From assembly GCF_027533645.1 (NCBI RefSeq), contig NZ_JAQAGY010000008.1, forward strand, positions 235,344-299,343: 64,000 bases of DNA, given 5' to 3'. Shown here in pieces: positions 1-9,462 of the stretch. The DNA comes from Paenibacillus caseinilyticus. Lineage in GTDB: Bacteria; Bacillota; Bacilli; Paenibacillales; NBRC-103111. Under the pieces are notes generated by a model. That model ran no database searches. It saw only the letters and a list, made by a program, of their open reading frames with translations, and was not told the DNA's origin. The translations under genes were made by a program, and so were the position numbers. The stretch's first letter is position 1. Each line of letters starts with the position of its first letter.

Positions 1-1233
1 AACCGCCCCCGCGGCACAGCTGATGTGCTGCCTCAGGAAAGCCCGCTGTGGCACCGTATGGAAGACGCGGCAAGAAAGGTGGCGAAGCTGCATCATGCCC
101 GGGAAATTCGTACGCCCCTCCTGGAATACGAAGAGCTCTACAGCCGCAGCGTCGGAGGGGCCACCGACATTGTGGAGAAGGAGATGTATACGCTGACCGA
201 CCGGGGCGGCCGGCAGCTTGCGCTGCGCCCGGAAGGCACGGCGGGCGCAGCCCGTGCCGTCCTGCAAGGGAGGCTCTATACCGGCCCCCTGCCCTTGAAG
301 CTCTATTACATCGGCCCGATGTTCCGCTATGAGCGTCCCGGGCAGGGGCGGCTGCGGCAGCACACCCAATTCGGCATGGAATCGGTCGGCAGCGCCTCTC
401 CGCTGGCCGACGCGGAGCTGATCGCCTGCGCCCTGCAGTTCTATGAAGAGCTCGGCCTGCCCGGCCTGACCGTCTCGGTCGGCAGCGTCGGCTGTCCGGG
501 GTGCAGAGGGGCGTATACGGTCCGGCTCCAGGCCTTCTTGCGGGAAGCGGCCGATGCGCTCTGCCCCGACTGCATCCGGAGGACAGAGCTGAACCCTATG
601 CGGGCGCTGGACTGCAAGCAGACCGCCTGCCGGAGCCGGCTGGCGGACGCCCCGTTGCTCTCGGCAGCGCTCTGCCGCCCTTGCAGCGAACATGCCGCCG
701 GTGTCGACGCCCTGCTGGATTCGCTGGGCCTGGCCTACGAGCGGGATCCGCTGCTCGTCCGCGGACTCGACTATTATACAGGCACCGTGTTCGAGATCCT
801 GCACCGGGGTTCGGCGGTCTCCGGCGGCGGCCGCTACAATGCCTTGTACGCCGAGCTCGGCGGACCTCCGCTGCCGGCCGCCGGCTTCGGGATCGGCCTC
901 GAACGGACGCTGCTGCTCCTGCGGGAAGCCAAGGTTCTGCCGGCTGCCGATGCCGGCGGCCCCGACGTCTGGGTCGTCCCTGCGAGCGAAGCGGCCATTC
1001 CCCGGCTGCTCCCGGTCCTCGCTTCCGTACGCCGGGCGGGACTCAGCGCCGACTCTCCGCTGGAGCCGGCCGGCTGGAAGCAGGCGCTGAAGTCGGCGAA
1101 CCGGGCCGGCGCTTCTTATCTGCTGCTGCTCGGCGAGGACGACGACCCAAGTACCGTCCAGGTCAAAGACCTCGCGACCGGCGACCAGGAGCGGCTTACG
1201 CTCGATGCCTTCCTGTACCGCTGCGGCAAATAG
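1..1233 (+). CDS. hisS: histidyl-tRNA synthetase, 5' end outside window
   Basis: This is class II histidyl-tRNA synthetase, which charges tRNA-His in the cytoplasm. The frame is open from base 1 and begins NRPRGTADVLPQESP, the conserved HisRS N-terminus, so only a few codons lie outside the window and the in-frame GTG at 25 is not the start. Motif 2 (FRYERPGQGRLRQHTQFG) is near visible residue 107 and the HisRS signature VRGLDYYTGTVFE near 253. The last ~95 residues form the anticodon-binding domain, which distinguishes it from HisZ. The cysteine-rich insert (CPGC, CPDC, CRPC) around residues 160-230 is notable and could bind metal. It may be a second hisS copy, which cannot be judged here. 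Confidence 0.9.
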   Translation, partial: NRPRGTADVLPQESPLWHRMEDAARKVAKLHHAREIRTPLLEYEELYSRSVGGATDIVEKEMYTLTDRGGRQLALRPEGTAGAARAVLQGRLYTGPLPLKLYYIGPMFRYERPGQGRLRQHTQFGMESVGSASPLADAELIACALQFYEELGLPGLTVSVGSVGCPGCRGAYTVRLQAFLREAADALCPDCIRRTELNPMRALDCKQTACRSRLADAPLLSAALCRPCSEHAAGVDALLDSLGLAYERDPLLVRGLDYYTGTVFEILHRGSAVSGGGRYNALYAELGGPPLPAAGFGIGLERTLLLLREAKVLPAADAGGPDVWVVPASEAAIPRLLPVLASVRRAGLSADSPLEPAGWKQALKSANRAGASYLLLLGEDDDPSTVQVKDLATGDQERLTLDAFLYRCGK

Positions 1234-1311
1234 CCGGGGACGGCTGGCGAATCCGGATGTCCCAAGGCTTCGCCGTGAGGACGGGCACCTTGCGGGTATG
1301 CGTACTGCATA

Positions 1312-1342
1312 ACAAAACCCTCCATGTCCGAAACCTGGAGGG
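1312..1342 (-). terminator. hairpin with T-run, possible terminator of the ABC exporter operon
   Basis: A 7-bp inverted repeat (CCCTCCA / TGGAGGG) is followed on the minus strand by TTTTGTT. It lies ~245 bp beyond the exporter stop codon. The 352-bp stretch 1234-1585 holds only this hairpin and the one at 1411-1439; no gene was seen there. Confidence 0.45.
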
Positions 1343-1410
1343 CCTTGCCAGATTGAAGTAAGCTTGAAGTCTAGGCAGGTTGAAGAGAAATGGAATGCGC
1401 TAAAGAGAAG

Positions 1411-1439
1411 GCCCACCCCCCGGATGAAACCGGGCGGGC
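1411..1439 (-). terminator. GC-rich hairpin downstream of the ABC exporter
   Basis: An imperfect GC-rich stem (GCCCACCCCCCGG against CCGGGCGGGC) has a loop of about six bases and is followed on the minus strand by a pyrimidine tract (CTTCTCTTT). It is closer to the exporter stop than the other hairpin, but its T-run is poor. Confidence 0.35.
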
Positions 1440-1585
1440 GAATGCCGTATTCAGCAGCGCAAGAGGGCCCCCCCTTTTATGACTGCCTGCTGCAGCCGCC
1501 GCCGCATGTGCCGAAACTTGTCGACTTCTGCGCTTCCCCGGGAAATAGCCGCCCGCGGACGGCTCTGCCCACAGCATGCGGCGCT

Positions 1586-3346
1586 TCATCCCTCGCCCCG
1601 GTGCCATAGCCGCTGCAGCTCCTCGCTGGTCTCCAGCAGCTCCGCCAAGGTGCCCGAGGCCTCGATCCGGCCGTCCTTCAGCACGAGAATGCGGTCCGCC
1701 CGGGCAAGCGCCGCCTTGCGGTGGGATACGACGAGGCAGGCGGCGCCGGAGCGCTGGGCCTCGAGCCGCTCCCACAGCTTGCTCTCCGTGTCGACGTCGA
1801 GGGCGCTGGAGAGGTCGTCGAAGACGAGCAGCTCCGCCTCCCTGACGAACATGCGGGCCGCCGCCGTGCGCTGGGCCTGGCCGCCGGAGAGCTTCACGCC
1901 ACGCGGGCCGATGACGGTGTCCATGCCGCTGCCGAGCCGCTCGAGGTCCTCTTCGAGCACCGCCGCATGTACGGCACGCGCCAGCCTCGCTTCATCCTGC
2001 TTCATCCCGAGCAGGATATTATTCTCGAGCGTATCGCTGTACAGCCTTGGGATCTGCGGCGTGTAGGCACTGTGCGGCGGGATGAAGAAGTCGGATGGCT
2101 CTTCGACCTTCCTTCCGTTCCACCGCACCTCCCCGGCCTGCTTCGGCAGGAGGCCGAGCAGCGTCCGCACCAGCGTCGTTTTGCCCGAACCGACCCGGCC
2201 GGTCACTACCGTGAACGATCCCCTCCCGAGCTCCAGATGAATATCTTCGATGCCTCTCCCCGTCTCGGGGTAACGGTACGTGAGGCCGGCCACGCTGAGC
2301 TGGTGGAGCCGGTCCTCCTCTGACCGCTGCGCTTCCTGCGGCTCCGGGAGATTCCCCCGCAGGAGCAGCGGATGATGTTCTGTCATCTTCTGCGGCGGAG
2401 CTCCCTGCAGCAGGCTCTGCAGCCGCTGCTGCGCTACGGTGCTCAGCTTATAGTAGGTCATGAACTTGCCGAAATTCTGGATAAACTGGGTAACGAAATT
2501 CAAATAGTATACGAATAAAGCAAAGTCCCCGACCGTGAAGGCTCCGCTGCGCATGGAGTCGGCGGCGAGAATCAGGATCAGGCCCGTACCGAAATTGACG
2601 GCATTGCTGAAGATCGACTCCAGCGACGTGCTCATGAGCCGGTCCTTCAGCATCGCATCGCGCCGCTGTTCGCCGAGCTCACGGAACCGCCGGATCACTC
2701 GGTCCTCCGCCCCCGCGACCTGGATCGACTGCACGGTGCTGAACATCTCCGAGATCGCGCCAGTGACCTGGCTCGTCGCTTCCCGGCTCGCCGCTCGGTA
2801 CTTCTGCAGCATCGCGGTCGAGAGCTGGGCGACAGTGACGACCACCACGAGCGGCAGGAACACCCACAACGTCATCTCCGCGTTAATGCGGATGAGGATG
2901 AAACAGGAGACCGCCGCGAACAGCGTCATGCCGAACGCATCCACCGACCAGCTGACCGTCTCCTCCACCTGCTCGACATCGTCTCGGAAGGAAGAGATCG
3001 CTTCGCCGGGCGAAGTGGGGATTGCCCGGGCACCCGGCTCCTTGAGCACATGGCTGAGCAGGTTGCGGCGCAGCAGGCCGCCGACCCGGAACCGGAACTG
3101 CACATCGGTCATGAAGCCGAAGAGAATCAGCACCACCCGGGCGAGTGCGGCTGCGAGCAGCAGCACAATAATCATGCCGAGGCTCAGCGAATAAGGCGAA
3201 CTGCCGGAGAGCATATCGAAGAATGCCTTCGTGAGCAGCCCCGGCACGATCGGCGCCAGATAGATCAGCGTCCAGGCGAGCGCATTCAGCAAATAAAGCC
3301 CCAGCCTGTAGCGGGTCAGCCGCCACAGGAACGTAAAGGTCGTCAT
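1586..3346 (-). CDS. ABC exporter half-transporter, subunit with Asp in Walker B
   Basis: This 586-residue half-transporter has a membrane domain (about residues 1-310, six predicted helices) fused to an ATPase domain. Walker A (GRVGSGKTT) is near residue 381, an intact LSGGQ signature near 484, and Walker B (LLVFDD) near 506. The catalytic Glu after Walker B is replaced by Asp. Its start overlaps the previous gene's stop (ATGA), with GGAGGAG 8 bp upstream, so the two are translationally coupled. Together they look like a BmrC/BmrD-type heterodimeric exporter of drugs, lipids or peptides. The substrate cannot be read from sequence. Confidence 0.88.
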   Translation of the reverse strand: MTTFTFLWRLTRYRLGLYLLNALAWTLIYLAPIVPGLLTKAFFDMLSGSSPYSLSLGMIIVLLLAAALARVVLILFGFMTDVQFRFRVGGLLRRNLLSHVLKEPGARAIPTSPGEAISSFRDDVEQVEETVSWSVDAFGMTLFAAVSCFILIRINAEMTLWVFLPLVVVVTVAQLSTAMLQKYRAASREATSQVTGAISEMFSTVQSIQVAGAEDRVIRRFRELGEQRRDAMLKDRLMSTSLESIFSNAVNFGTGLILILAADSMRSGAFTVGDFALFVYYLNFVTQFIQNFGKFMTYYKLSTVAQQRLQSLLQGAPPQKMTEHHPLLLRGNLPEPQEAQRSEEDRLHQLSVAGLTYRYPETGRGIEDIHLELGRGSFTVVTGRVGSGKTTLVRTLLGLLPKQAGEVRWNGRKVEEPSDFFIPPHSAYTPQIPRLYSDTLENNILLGMKQDEARLARAVHAAVLEEDLERLGSGMDTVIGPRGVKLSGGQAQRTAAARMFVREAELLVFDDLSSALDVDTESKLWERLEAQRSGAACLVVSHRKAALARADRILVLKDGRIEASGTLAELLETSEELQRLWHRGEG

Positions 3347-5103
3347 ACCAGCATCTCCTCCATTCCCACCTGCAGCATCCGGGCATACCGGGACTCGGGA
3401 TCCCCGCGAAGCACTTCCCTCTGCCCTTCCTCGATGATGCGCCCGTCTTCCAGGATGAGGATCCGGTCGGCCCGTTCGATCGTGGCGAGCCGGTGGGCGA
3501 TGATGATACAGGTCCGCCCGACAAGCAGCCGGTTCATCGCCCGTTCGATCCTCTGTTCCGTCGCAGGATCGAGCCGCGAAGAGGCTTCGTCGAGAATGAC
3601 GAGACCCGGATCCGCCAGGAACACCCGCGCGAACGACAGCAGCTGGGCTTCGCCCGCAGACAGTCCCCCTCCGCCTGACTCCAGCTGCGTACCCAGCCCG
3701 CCCGGCAGGGAGTGCAGCCAGTCGTGAAGCCCGAGCTCACCGAGCACCCCGGTCACCAGCTCGTCATCGATCGTCTCATCGAAGAAGGTCAGGTTGTCCC
3801 GCAGCGTGCCCTGGAAGATCTCGATGTTCTGGGTGACCATGCCGACCCGGCTGCGGAGCTCGCCTAGCGTTGGCTCCCGGAGATCGATGCCGCCGATCCG
3901 GAGCGCGCCGGCGTTCACATCGTAGAAGCGCAGCAGCAGGCGGGCCATCGTCGTTTTGCCGCTGCCCGTGCGGCCGAGCAGCCCGAGCACCTGCCCCGGC
4001 TCCAGACGGAAGCTGAGGTTCTCGAGGGTCCGTCCCCGCTCGTCGTAGCTGAAGGAGACACCATCGAATTCAACGGACAACGGACCCTTCGGCAGCGGCG
4101 CCCCCGGACCGTCGGTTATGGCAGGCGGGGTAGCGAGCAGCTCCCTTACCCGGATGATGCTCGCATCCGCCTTCTGCAGATCTTCCATCTGTGTACGGAT
4201 CTGCTCGATGGGCCTCGCCATCAGCTCCGTATAGTAGAAGATCATATACACAGCGCCGAGCGTGATCGCCCCCTGCTTCCACATGGAATAACAGATAGCA
4301 AAAGCGACCGCGCTGCCGACCGTAAACACCAGGAGGGTCGTGATCCACATCGAGGCCCAGCCGAGAAAGGCGCGGATGCGCAGCGGCAGCCACTCCCTCA
4401 TCAGCAGATGAAACCGGTGCATCACATATCCCGTCGCCCCGTTGGCCCGGGTATCCTCCGTCCCCTCCAGGTGCTCTCCAAGAAATCCGTAGAAGCGGGC
4501 GCTGATTTCCCGTAGCTTGCCCCAGTGGGGAACGGCGAACCGACGTATGTATTGAATGGAAGCGAGCGCGAAGACCACGAATAACAGCATGCCTGTCCCG
4601 ATCTGCCAGCCTTCCCGGTACAGGAGGACGAGCATGCCGACCATGAGAACGGCATTGCTGAGCAGCGTAATCACGAAGCTCGAGAAAAAATTCGACAGGG
4701 CGTTGATATCCCCGTCGACCCGCTCGATGATCGCTCCCGAGGTCTGGGATTTGTGGAACGACATGTCAAGCCTCAGACAGTGCGCGGCCACATCCACCCG
4801 AAGCTGGTTGGTGGCAATCCAGCCAACACTGGCTCCGACGTAGGTGGCCCCGACATTCACCGCCTGCTGGAGCAACGTTGCGGCCAGGAAGAGGCCGGCG
4901 GCATAGTATAGCGGCCGGCTGCTTGGCTGGGCCTGCGCCGTATCGATAAAGTAGCGGATGATCTGCGGTGTAACCAGCTGCATGGCGATGCCGAACAGCA
5001 GCAGAAAGGTCAGCAGGATCATGCTTTTGCGCTGATGCTTCAGGTATTGCGATAAGAGAAGCATATAGTCGCGGACGGGGATTTTGGGCAGCCCTTTGGC
5101 CAT
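3343..5103 (-). CDS. ABC exporter half-transporter, subunit with canonical Walker B Glu
   Basis: This 586-residue partner is the first gene of the exporter operon. It has an N-terminal membrane domain, Walker A (GRTGSGKTT) near residue 375, a degenerate signature (LSAGE instead of LSGGQ) near 479 and a canonical Walker B (LVILDEASS) near 498. The ATG at 5103 is chosen because GAGGTG lies 6 bp upstream; the in-frame GTG at 5112 sits inside that site. The degenerate signature here and the Asp in the partner would fall in the same composite nucleotide site. That gives one active and one impaired ATPase site, as in known heterodimeric exporters. Confidence 0.88.
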   Translation of the reverse strand: MAKGLPKIPVRDYMLLLSQYLKHQRKSMILLTFLLLFGIAMQLVTPQIIRYFIDTAQAQPSSRPLYYAAGLFLAATLLQQAVNVGATYVGASVGWIATNQLRVDVAAHCLRLDMSFHKSQTSGAIIERVDGDINALSNFFSSFVITLLSNAVLMVGMLVLLYREGWQIGTGMLLFVVFALASIQYIRRFAVPHWGKLREISARFYGFLGEHLEGTEDTRANGATGYVMHRFHLLMREWLPLRIRAFLGWASMWITTLLVFTVGSAVAFAICYSMWKQGAITLGAVYMIFYYTELMARPIEQIRTQMEDLQKADASIIRVRELLATPPAITDGPGAPLPKGPLSVEFDGVSFSYDERGRTLENLSFRLEPGQVLGLLGRTGSGKTTMARLLLRFYDVNAGALRIGGIDLREPTLGELRSRVGMVTQNIEIFQGTLRDNLTFFDETIDDELVTGVLGELGLHDWLHSLPGGLGTQLESGGGGLSAGEAQLLSFARVFLADPGLVILDEASSRLDPATEQRIERAMNRLLVGRTCIIIAHRLATIERADRILILEDGRIIEEGQREVLRGDPESRYARMLQVGMEEMLV

Positions 5104-5376
5104 AAGATTCACCTCGATCAGTGCAGTTTGGTATAATCGGTTCCTGTCCCGGTCACCGGGTAACGATAGTATTACATTCTAACATATCCTGCCATCCCTC
5201 TCTATAGGACAAGGGAACTTGCGATGGCGGCCTTATCCCTTGCTTCATCCTTTCCTTACCATGGATCGGCCAGAAGGATTTGGCGCCATTTTGTCGAATT
5301 AGATTAGTCGTAATAGGTATAGACAACAAGAAACCTAAACGGTTACATCATGCCGTTCTACATATGGAGGTACACC

Positions 5377-7734
5377 ATGACACTGACTGATTACCTGATA
5401 TGGGGCTTTTATTTTTTCCCTGGCCTTCTGTGTGTGATCATGGCATGCGAGATGGAATGGCGCCATAATGCCAAGGGCCGTACCGCTGCCGCACTGATGC
5501 TCTCACTCGCCTCGTTCTTCTTCGGGGAGATGGTGCGCGCCCTGCTGCCCCTAGAGTATTCGCTGCCCATCCTAGAGAATTGGACCGGGATCTCGGGGGG
5601 CTTATCGGTAGGCTTCGCCTATCATTTCTACACCCAATTTGTTCGTTTAAACGAACGCGTCCATCCCGTTCTTTATTACAGCATCTGTTATGCTCCGCCC
5701 GCCGTGCTGACGCTGCTCCTCCAATCCGGCTACACCAGCCTGATGTTTCGCGGCACGGCCGTCCAAGGCCCGTGGAACAAGCTGCTGATCGAGCCTACGG
5801 GGTATTTTGTCCTGATGATCTTCGTCCTTTTTTATATCTCCGCCTATATTCCGCTGGTTCTGCTCGCCCGGCGGCAGGCTCCCACCGAGCGGATGAAGCA
5901 CAAATACGCCATACTCGCCGCTTCATCCTCCATTCTGTTCGTGTGGGTATTCCTGTTCGGCGTCATCGCCGAGCTGGTGCCTCCTCCCGTACCGCTGCCC
6001 TCGCTCTTCTTCGTCTACGGCACGATTATCTGGGTGGGCATGATCCGCTATCTCATGATCAAGTACGACTTCCTCTCGTCGATCGGCAACCGGTACCGGA
6101 TTCTGTTTGAAACCGCCCCGCTGAGCATCATGCTGCTGGACAGGGAAGGGCGGATCCGTGAGCTGAATCCTACAGCGAAGAGCATGTTCGGGATCCATCT
6201 GGCTGCCGGGAACTCCATCCTCGATATTTTCCCGGAAGAGAAACGACCTGGAGCGCTTGACATTTACCAGACGGCGTTCGACTCCAGAACCGCACACCGG
6301 GGCCATATTTATACGATCACAACGGCGCTCGGAGCTGCCATGCACCTGTCCGTCGACTGCGATTACTTCGAATATGAGGACGAGCTGCTCCGCATGGATA
6401 TCACCCGGGACGTGACGGAAGTGAAGCAGGCGGAAGACCGGATCCGGGAGATGGCTTATTCGGACGCGCTTACCCGCGTCGGGAACCGGGCCCAGTTCCA
6501 TAAGCGGTTCGGGGAGCTCGTGGAGGAACGGCCCGAGCGGGACATGGCTGTGCTGATGCTCGATCTTGACCGCTTCAAGCAGATTAACGACGTACTGGGG
6601 CACGGCACCGGCGACCGGCTGCTGGTGCATGTCGCCTCGTCGCTGGCTTCGGTGCTCTCCGGGACCCATCTGATCACTCGTCTGGGCGGCGACGAATTTC
6701 TGGTGCTGCTCACGGATGTGGGCCGCGGGGAGGCCGAGCGGACGGCGCAGCGCATACTGGAGAAGATCAGGGAACCTTTCCGGATCGCGGACCAGGAGCT
6801 GCACTTGACCTCGAGTATCGGCATCGCCCATTACCCCGGTGACGGACGGGATACCGATACGCTGATGAAGCACGCGGACAACGCCATGTATCGGGCGAAG
6901 GGAAAGGGCAAGAACCGGGTGTGCGTCTACGATCTCCAGATGAACCGGGAATCCCAGGCCCGCTTCGAGCTGGAGCAGCGGCTGCGCCTGGCTCTGGACC
7001 GAGGCGAGCTTACCCTGCACTATCAGCCTCAAGCCGAACTGGCCACCGGCCGGATCATCGGGACGGAAGCCCTCGTGCGCTGGAACGCCCCGGGCGAAGG
7101 ATTGATCTCCCCCGACCGGTTCATTCCCGAAGCGGAGGAGTGCGGCCTCATCGTGCCGATCGGGCACTGGGTGCTCGAAGAGGCCTGCCGGCAGAACATG
7201 GAGTGGTATGACCGGGGCCGGCGCTGGAGCGTCTCGGTCAATGTATCCGCACAGCAGCTCCTCAGACCCCAGTTTCCCGGCGAAGTCCGGGCAGTCCTGC
7301 AGCGTACCGGGCTCCCCCCGGAGCTGCTTACGCTTGAGATTACCGAAACGGCGGCCATGCGTGATCTCGATCATACCCGCTGGATGCTGAAGGAGCTTAC
7401 CGGACAAGGCATCTCGGTCGCGCTCGATGACTTCGGCACGGGCTACTCCTCGCTGGGCCTCATCCGGCAGCTGCCGGTGCATACCATCAAGATCGACCGT
7501 TCCTTCGTCCAGGACATGACGCAGGAAGGCGGCAACGGCGTCATCGTCGAAGCGCTGATCACGATGGCGAGCAGTCTCGGCATGTCCACGGTAGCGGAAG
7601 GCGTGGAGACCGAGGAACAGAGGAGCCGGCTGTCCCGCATCCGCTGCGTTGCGATGCAAGGGTACCTGCTCAGCCGGCCTGTGCCTGCGGAGACGATCAC
7701 CCAGCGGTATGTCGCTGCACCTGAGCTTTCGTAG
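5377..7734 (+). CDS. membrane PAS-GGDEF-EAL protein (cyclic-di-GMP turnover)
   Basis: This 785-residue protein has several membrane helices (about residues 1-230), a PAS domain (~235-360), a GGDEF domain (~360-515, intact GGDEF near 436) and an EAL domain (~530-770). The EAL part keeps EALVRW, EITE, DDFGTG, KIDRSF and AEGVE, so it should be an active phosphodiesterase. The GGDEF part lacks the RxxD inhibitory site just upstream of the motif. The ATG at 5377 follows GGAGG by 6 bp and is preferred over the ATG at 5350. Whether synthesis or hydrolysis dominates cannot be told from sequence. Confidence 0.9.
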   Translation: MTLTDYLIWGFYFFPGLLCVIMACEMEWRHNAKGRTAAALMLSLASFFFGEMVRALLPLEYSLPILENWTGISGGLSVGFAYHFYTQFVRLNERVHPVLYYSICYAPPAVLTLLLQSGYTSLMFRGTAVQGPWNKLLIEPTGYFVLMIFVLFYISAYIPLVLLARRQAPTERMKHKYAILAASSSILFVWVFLFGVIAELVPPPVPLPSLFFVYGTIIWVGMIRYLMIKYDFLSSIGNRYRILFETAPLSIMLLDREGRIRELNPTAKSMFGIHLAAGNSILDIFPEEKRPGALDIYQTAFDSRTAHRGHIYTITTALGAAMHLSVDCDYFEYEDELLRMDITRDVTEVKQAEDRIREMAYSDALTRVGNRAQFHKRFGELVEERPERDMAVLMLDLDRFKQINDVLGHGTGDRLLVHVASSLASVLSGTHLITRLGGDEFLVLLTDVGRGEAERTAQRILEKIREPFRIADQELHLTSSIGIAHYPGDGRDTDTLMKHADNAMYRAKGKGKNRVCVYDLQMNRESQARFELEQRLRLALDRGELTLHYQPQAELATGRIIGTEALVRWNAPGEGLISPDRFIPEAEECGLIVPIGHWVLEEACRQNMEWYDRGRRWSVSVNVSAQQLLRPQFPGEVRAVLQRTGLPPELLTLEITETAAMRDLDHTRWMLKELTGQGISVALDDFGTGYSSLGLIRQLPVHTIKIDRSFVQDMTQEGGNGVIVEALITMASSLGMSTVAEGVETEEQRSRLSRIRCVAMQGYLLSRPVPAETITQRYVAAPELS

Positions 7735-8055
7735 GCTGCTGCCCCCCGGCTGGCCTACAGTCAGGTGGCAACGAGCCCATGCTGAAGGAATACCGGTTAC
7801 ACCTGCTCAGCCCGTTATGCCGCTTCCCCCGAGGCAGCGGAGGCTTGAGGCCCCCGCTTTCGACTGACTGCAGCTGCATCTGCCGGATTCGAATGATCCC
7901 TGCACGAATGATTCCCTGCAGACAAACCGAAAGCGGAGGTCCAAGACCTCCGCTTTCGGTTCAATGTTATGTCTGGAGAGAACCATCCAGCCGGAAGGCT
8001 CTTCCCTAATCTATTTCTCAGACAGCCCCCTCAGGAGCTATTCCTCCAACAGAAG
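7735..8055. other. 321-bp intergenic stretch between convergent genes
   Basis: No coding sequence was seen. It holds the strong hairpin listed separately and, about 90 bp before it, an imperfect copy of the same AGCGGAGG / CCCCGCT hairpin theme (about 7836-7860). Confidence 0.5.
7927..7959. terminator. 15-bp perfect hairpin between convergent genes
   Basis: CCGAAAGCGGAGGTC and its perfect complement flank a 3-base loop. It sits between the EAL gene (plus) and the acetyltransferase gene (minus) and can serve both. T-tracts are short on both sides. Confidence 0.6.
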
Positions 8056-8523
8056 CTATTGCTCCGCAGGAATACCCTCCTTCAGCACCTTACGCATCCG
8101 CACATGCCAGATCCCCGCATCGAGGAACGGTTCCTGCGAGATGGTAGTGTAACCCAGCTTGCGGTAGAACGCTTCCGCCTGCACCTGTCCGTCGAGGATG
8201 ACGGCAGGCACGCCCGCCTCCCGCACATCCTGCTCCATCGCCTGGATGAGCAGGCGTCCGAGGCCCAGGCCGCGGCGTGAATCCAGCACGGCGATCCGCT
8301 GGAGCTTGGCCGTGTCCTCATCGTACATCCGCCAGCGGCCTGTGCCGACCGCCTCTTCCCCATCCCTCACCAGCCAGTGGCGGCAGGATGCGGGGCTGTC
8401 GTCGAACTCGTCGATCTCCTCCTCCGCCGGCACCTTCTGCTCTTCCACGAAGACGGCGGTTCTTACTTCCAGACACTCGCGGAGCTGCTCCACCGTCTCC
8501 ACGGGCATTACTTTCATTGCCAC
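8056..8523 (-). CDS. GNAT-family N-acetyltransferase
   Basis: This 155-residue acetyl-CoA-dependent N-acetyltransferase resembles the ElaA/YjcF group. The acetyl-CoA loop is visible as RRGLGLGRLL after the strand KLQRIAVLD, and the C-terminal strand carries EAFYRKLGYT. The GTG at 8523 is chosen because GGGAGG lies 8 bp upstream; the frame is open to 8592, but that extension has no ribosome site. The ATG two codons later is possible. The acceptor substrate is unknown. Confidence 0.8.
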   Translation of the reverse strand: MAMKVMPVETVEQLRECLEVRTAVFVEEQKVPAEEEIDEFDDSPASCRHWLVRDGEEAVGTGRWRMYDEDTAKLQRIAVLDSRRGLGLGRLLIQAMEQDVREAGVPAVILDGQVQAEAFYRKLGYTTISQEPFLDAGIWHVRMRKVLKEGIPAEQ

Positions 8524-8806
8524 TTCCAATTCCTCCCTTGACACGATAAAGGTCTGCGCGCGGTTACGCTTCGAAGACCTGCTTTCCTCCAAGGAGCGTC
8601 ACTTTGCCCCCGATGCCCTGCCGCGACAATCCCGCCGCGAAGTCTTACTTATTGTAACTGGAACCCCCGCCGATTTCAAAAGAACGCGCAGAAGCCTGTT
8701 CATACTGTTTCAATAGATGCCAGGCTGGGTAATTCCCCGTGAACCGGGAATGTGAAACGCCCCTTGGGCTTCTACACTCCCTCTGAACCTCAAAGGAGAT
8801 CTGACC

Positions 8807-9334
8807 ATGCCTCACAACTCCCTGAACCCCAAGGAAAGGGCGGGAACCGTCTGCCACGACCCGGCGATGCAGCAGGAAAGAAGCGGCGGAAACACCGAAG
8901 CTCCTGCGCCGCCTGGGACGGAAGCTCCGGCAGCATCCTCGTCCATGCGGATCTTGGTAGCGGAAGACAACAAGATCAACCAGCTCGTACTGACCAAGAT
9001 GCTCGGGAAGCAAGGACATCGGGTCGAACTCGCGGAGAACGGCGAAGAAGCGGTTGAGCTGGCGCTCGGCCACACTTATGACCTCATCTTTATGGATGTG
9101 CAGATGCCGGTCATGAATGGATTCGATGCGTCGCGGATCATCAGAGAGCGGTTGGGCGATGCGTGCCCCGTCCTCATTGCGGTAACCGCGAATGCGCTGC
9201 CGGGCGACCGGGAGCGCTGCCTGGAAGCCGGAATGGACGAATATATCAGCAAACCGATCACCACCCGGATGATCGCGGACATGCTGTGCCGCTTTGATTC
9301 CCGGGCTTCCGCTGCGGAAGCCGGGACGCCTTGA
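8807..9334 (+). CDS. stand-alone receiver-domain protein with low-complexity N-terminus
   Basis: This 175-residue protein has a Pro/Ala/Glu-rich N-terminus (about 46 residues) and then one receiver domain. The acidic pair is in RILVAEDNKINQ, the phospho-acceptor Asp in FMDVQMPVMNG and the Lys in YISKPI. There is no output domain. The receiver resembles those at the C-terminus of hybrid kinases rather than CheY. AGGAGA lies 7 bp before the ATG. It may be a phosphorelay intermediate or a detached hybrid-kinase receiver; no cognate kinase is adjacent. Confidence 0.85.
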   Translation: MPHNSLNPKERAGTVCHDPAMQQERSGGNTEAPAPPGTEAPAASSSMRILVAEDNKINQLVLTKMLGKQGHRVELAENGEEAVELALGHTYDLIFMDVQMPVMNGFDASRIIRERLGDACPVLIAVTANALPGDRERCLEAGMDEYISKPITTRMIADMLCRFDSRASAAEAGTP

Positions 9335-9347
9335 GAACAAAGTAAAC

Positions 9348-9371
9348 ACCGGTGCGGCCCTCCGCACCGGT
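9348..9371 (+). terminator. terminator after the receiver gene
   Basis: A 10-bp perfect stem (ACCGGTGCGG) with a 4-base loop starts 14 bp after the stop and is followed by CTTTGTGT. Confidence 0.7.
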
Positions 9372-9462
9372 CTTTGTGTCTGTACCTCTTCTGCAGTTGA
9401 ACGCACCTGCACCCGGGCTGCTCTCCCGGCGCAATTCTATTTACTGCGTCGACGCGAGAAGG

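Noticed and set aside
5332..5345. cre-like site upstream of the GGDEF-EAL gene
   Set aside because: 12 of 14 match but the first two bases are wrong, and no catabolic role is evident.
5923..7659. 578-codon open frame on the minus strand
   Set aside because: Antisense of the GGDEF-EAL gene.
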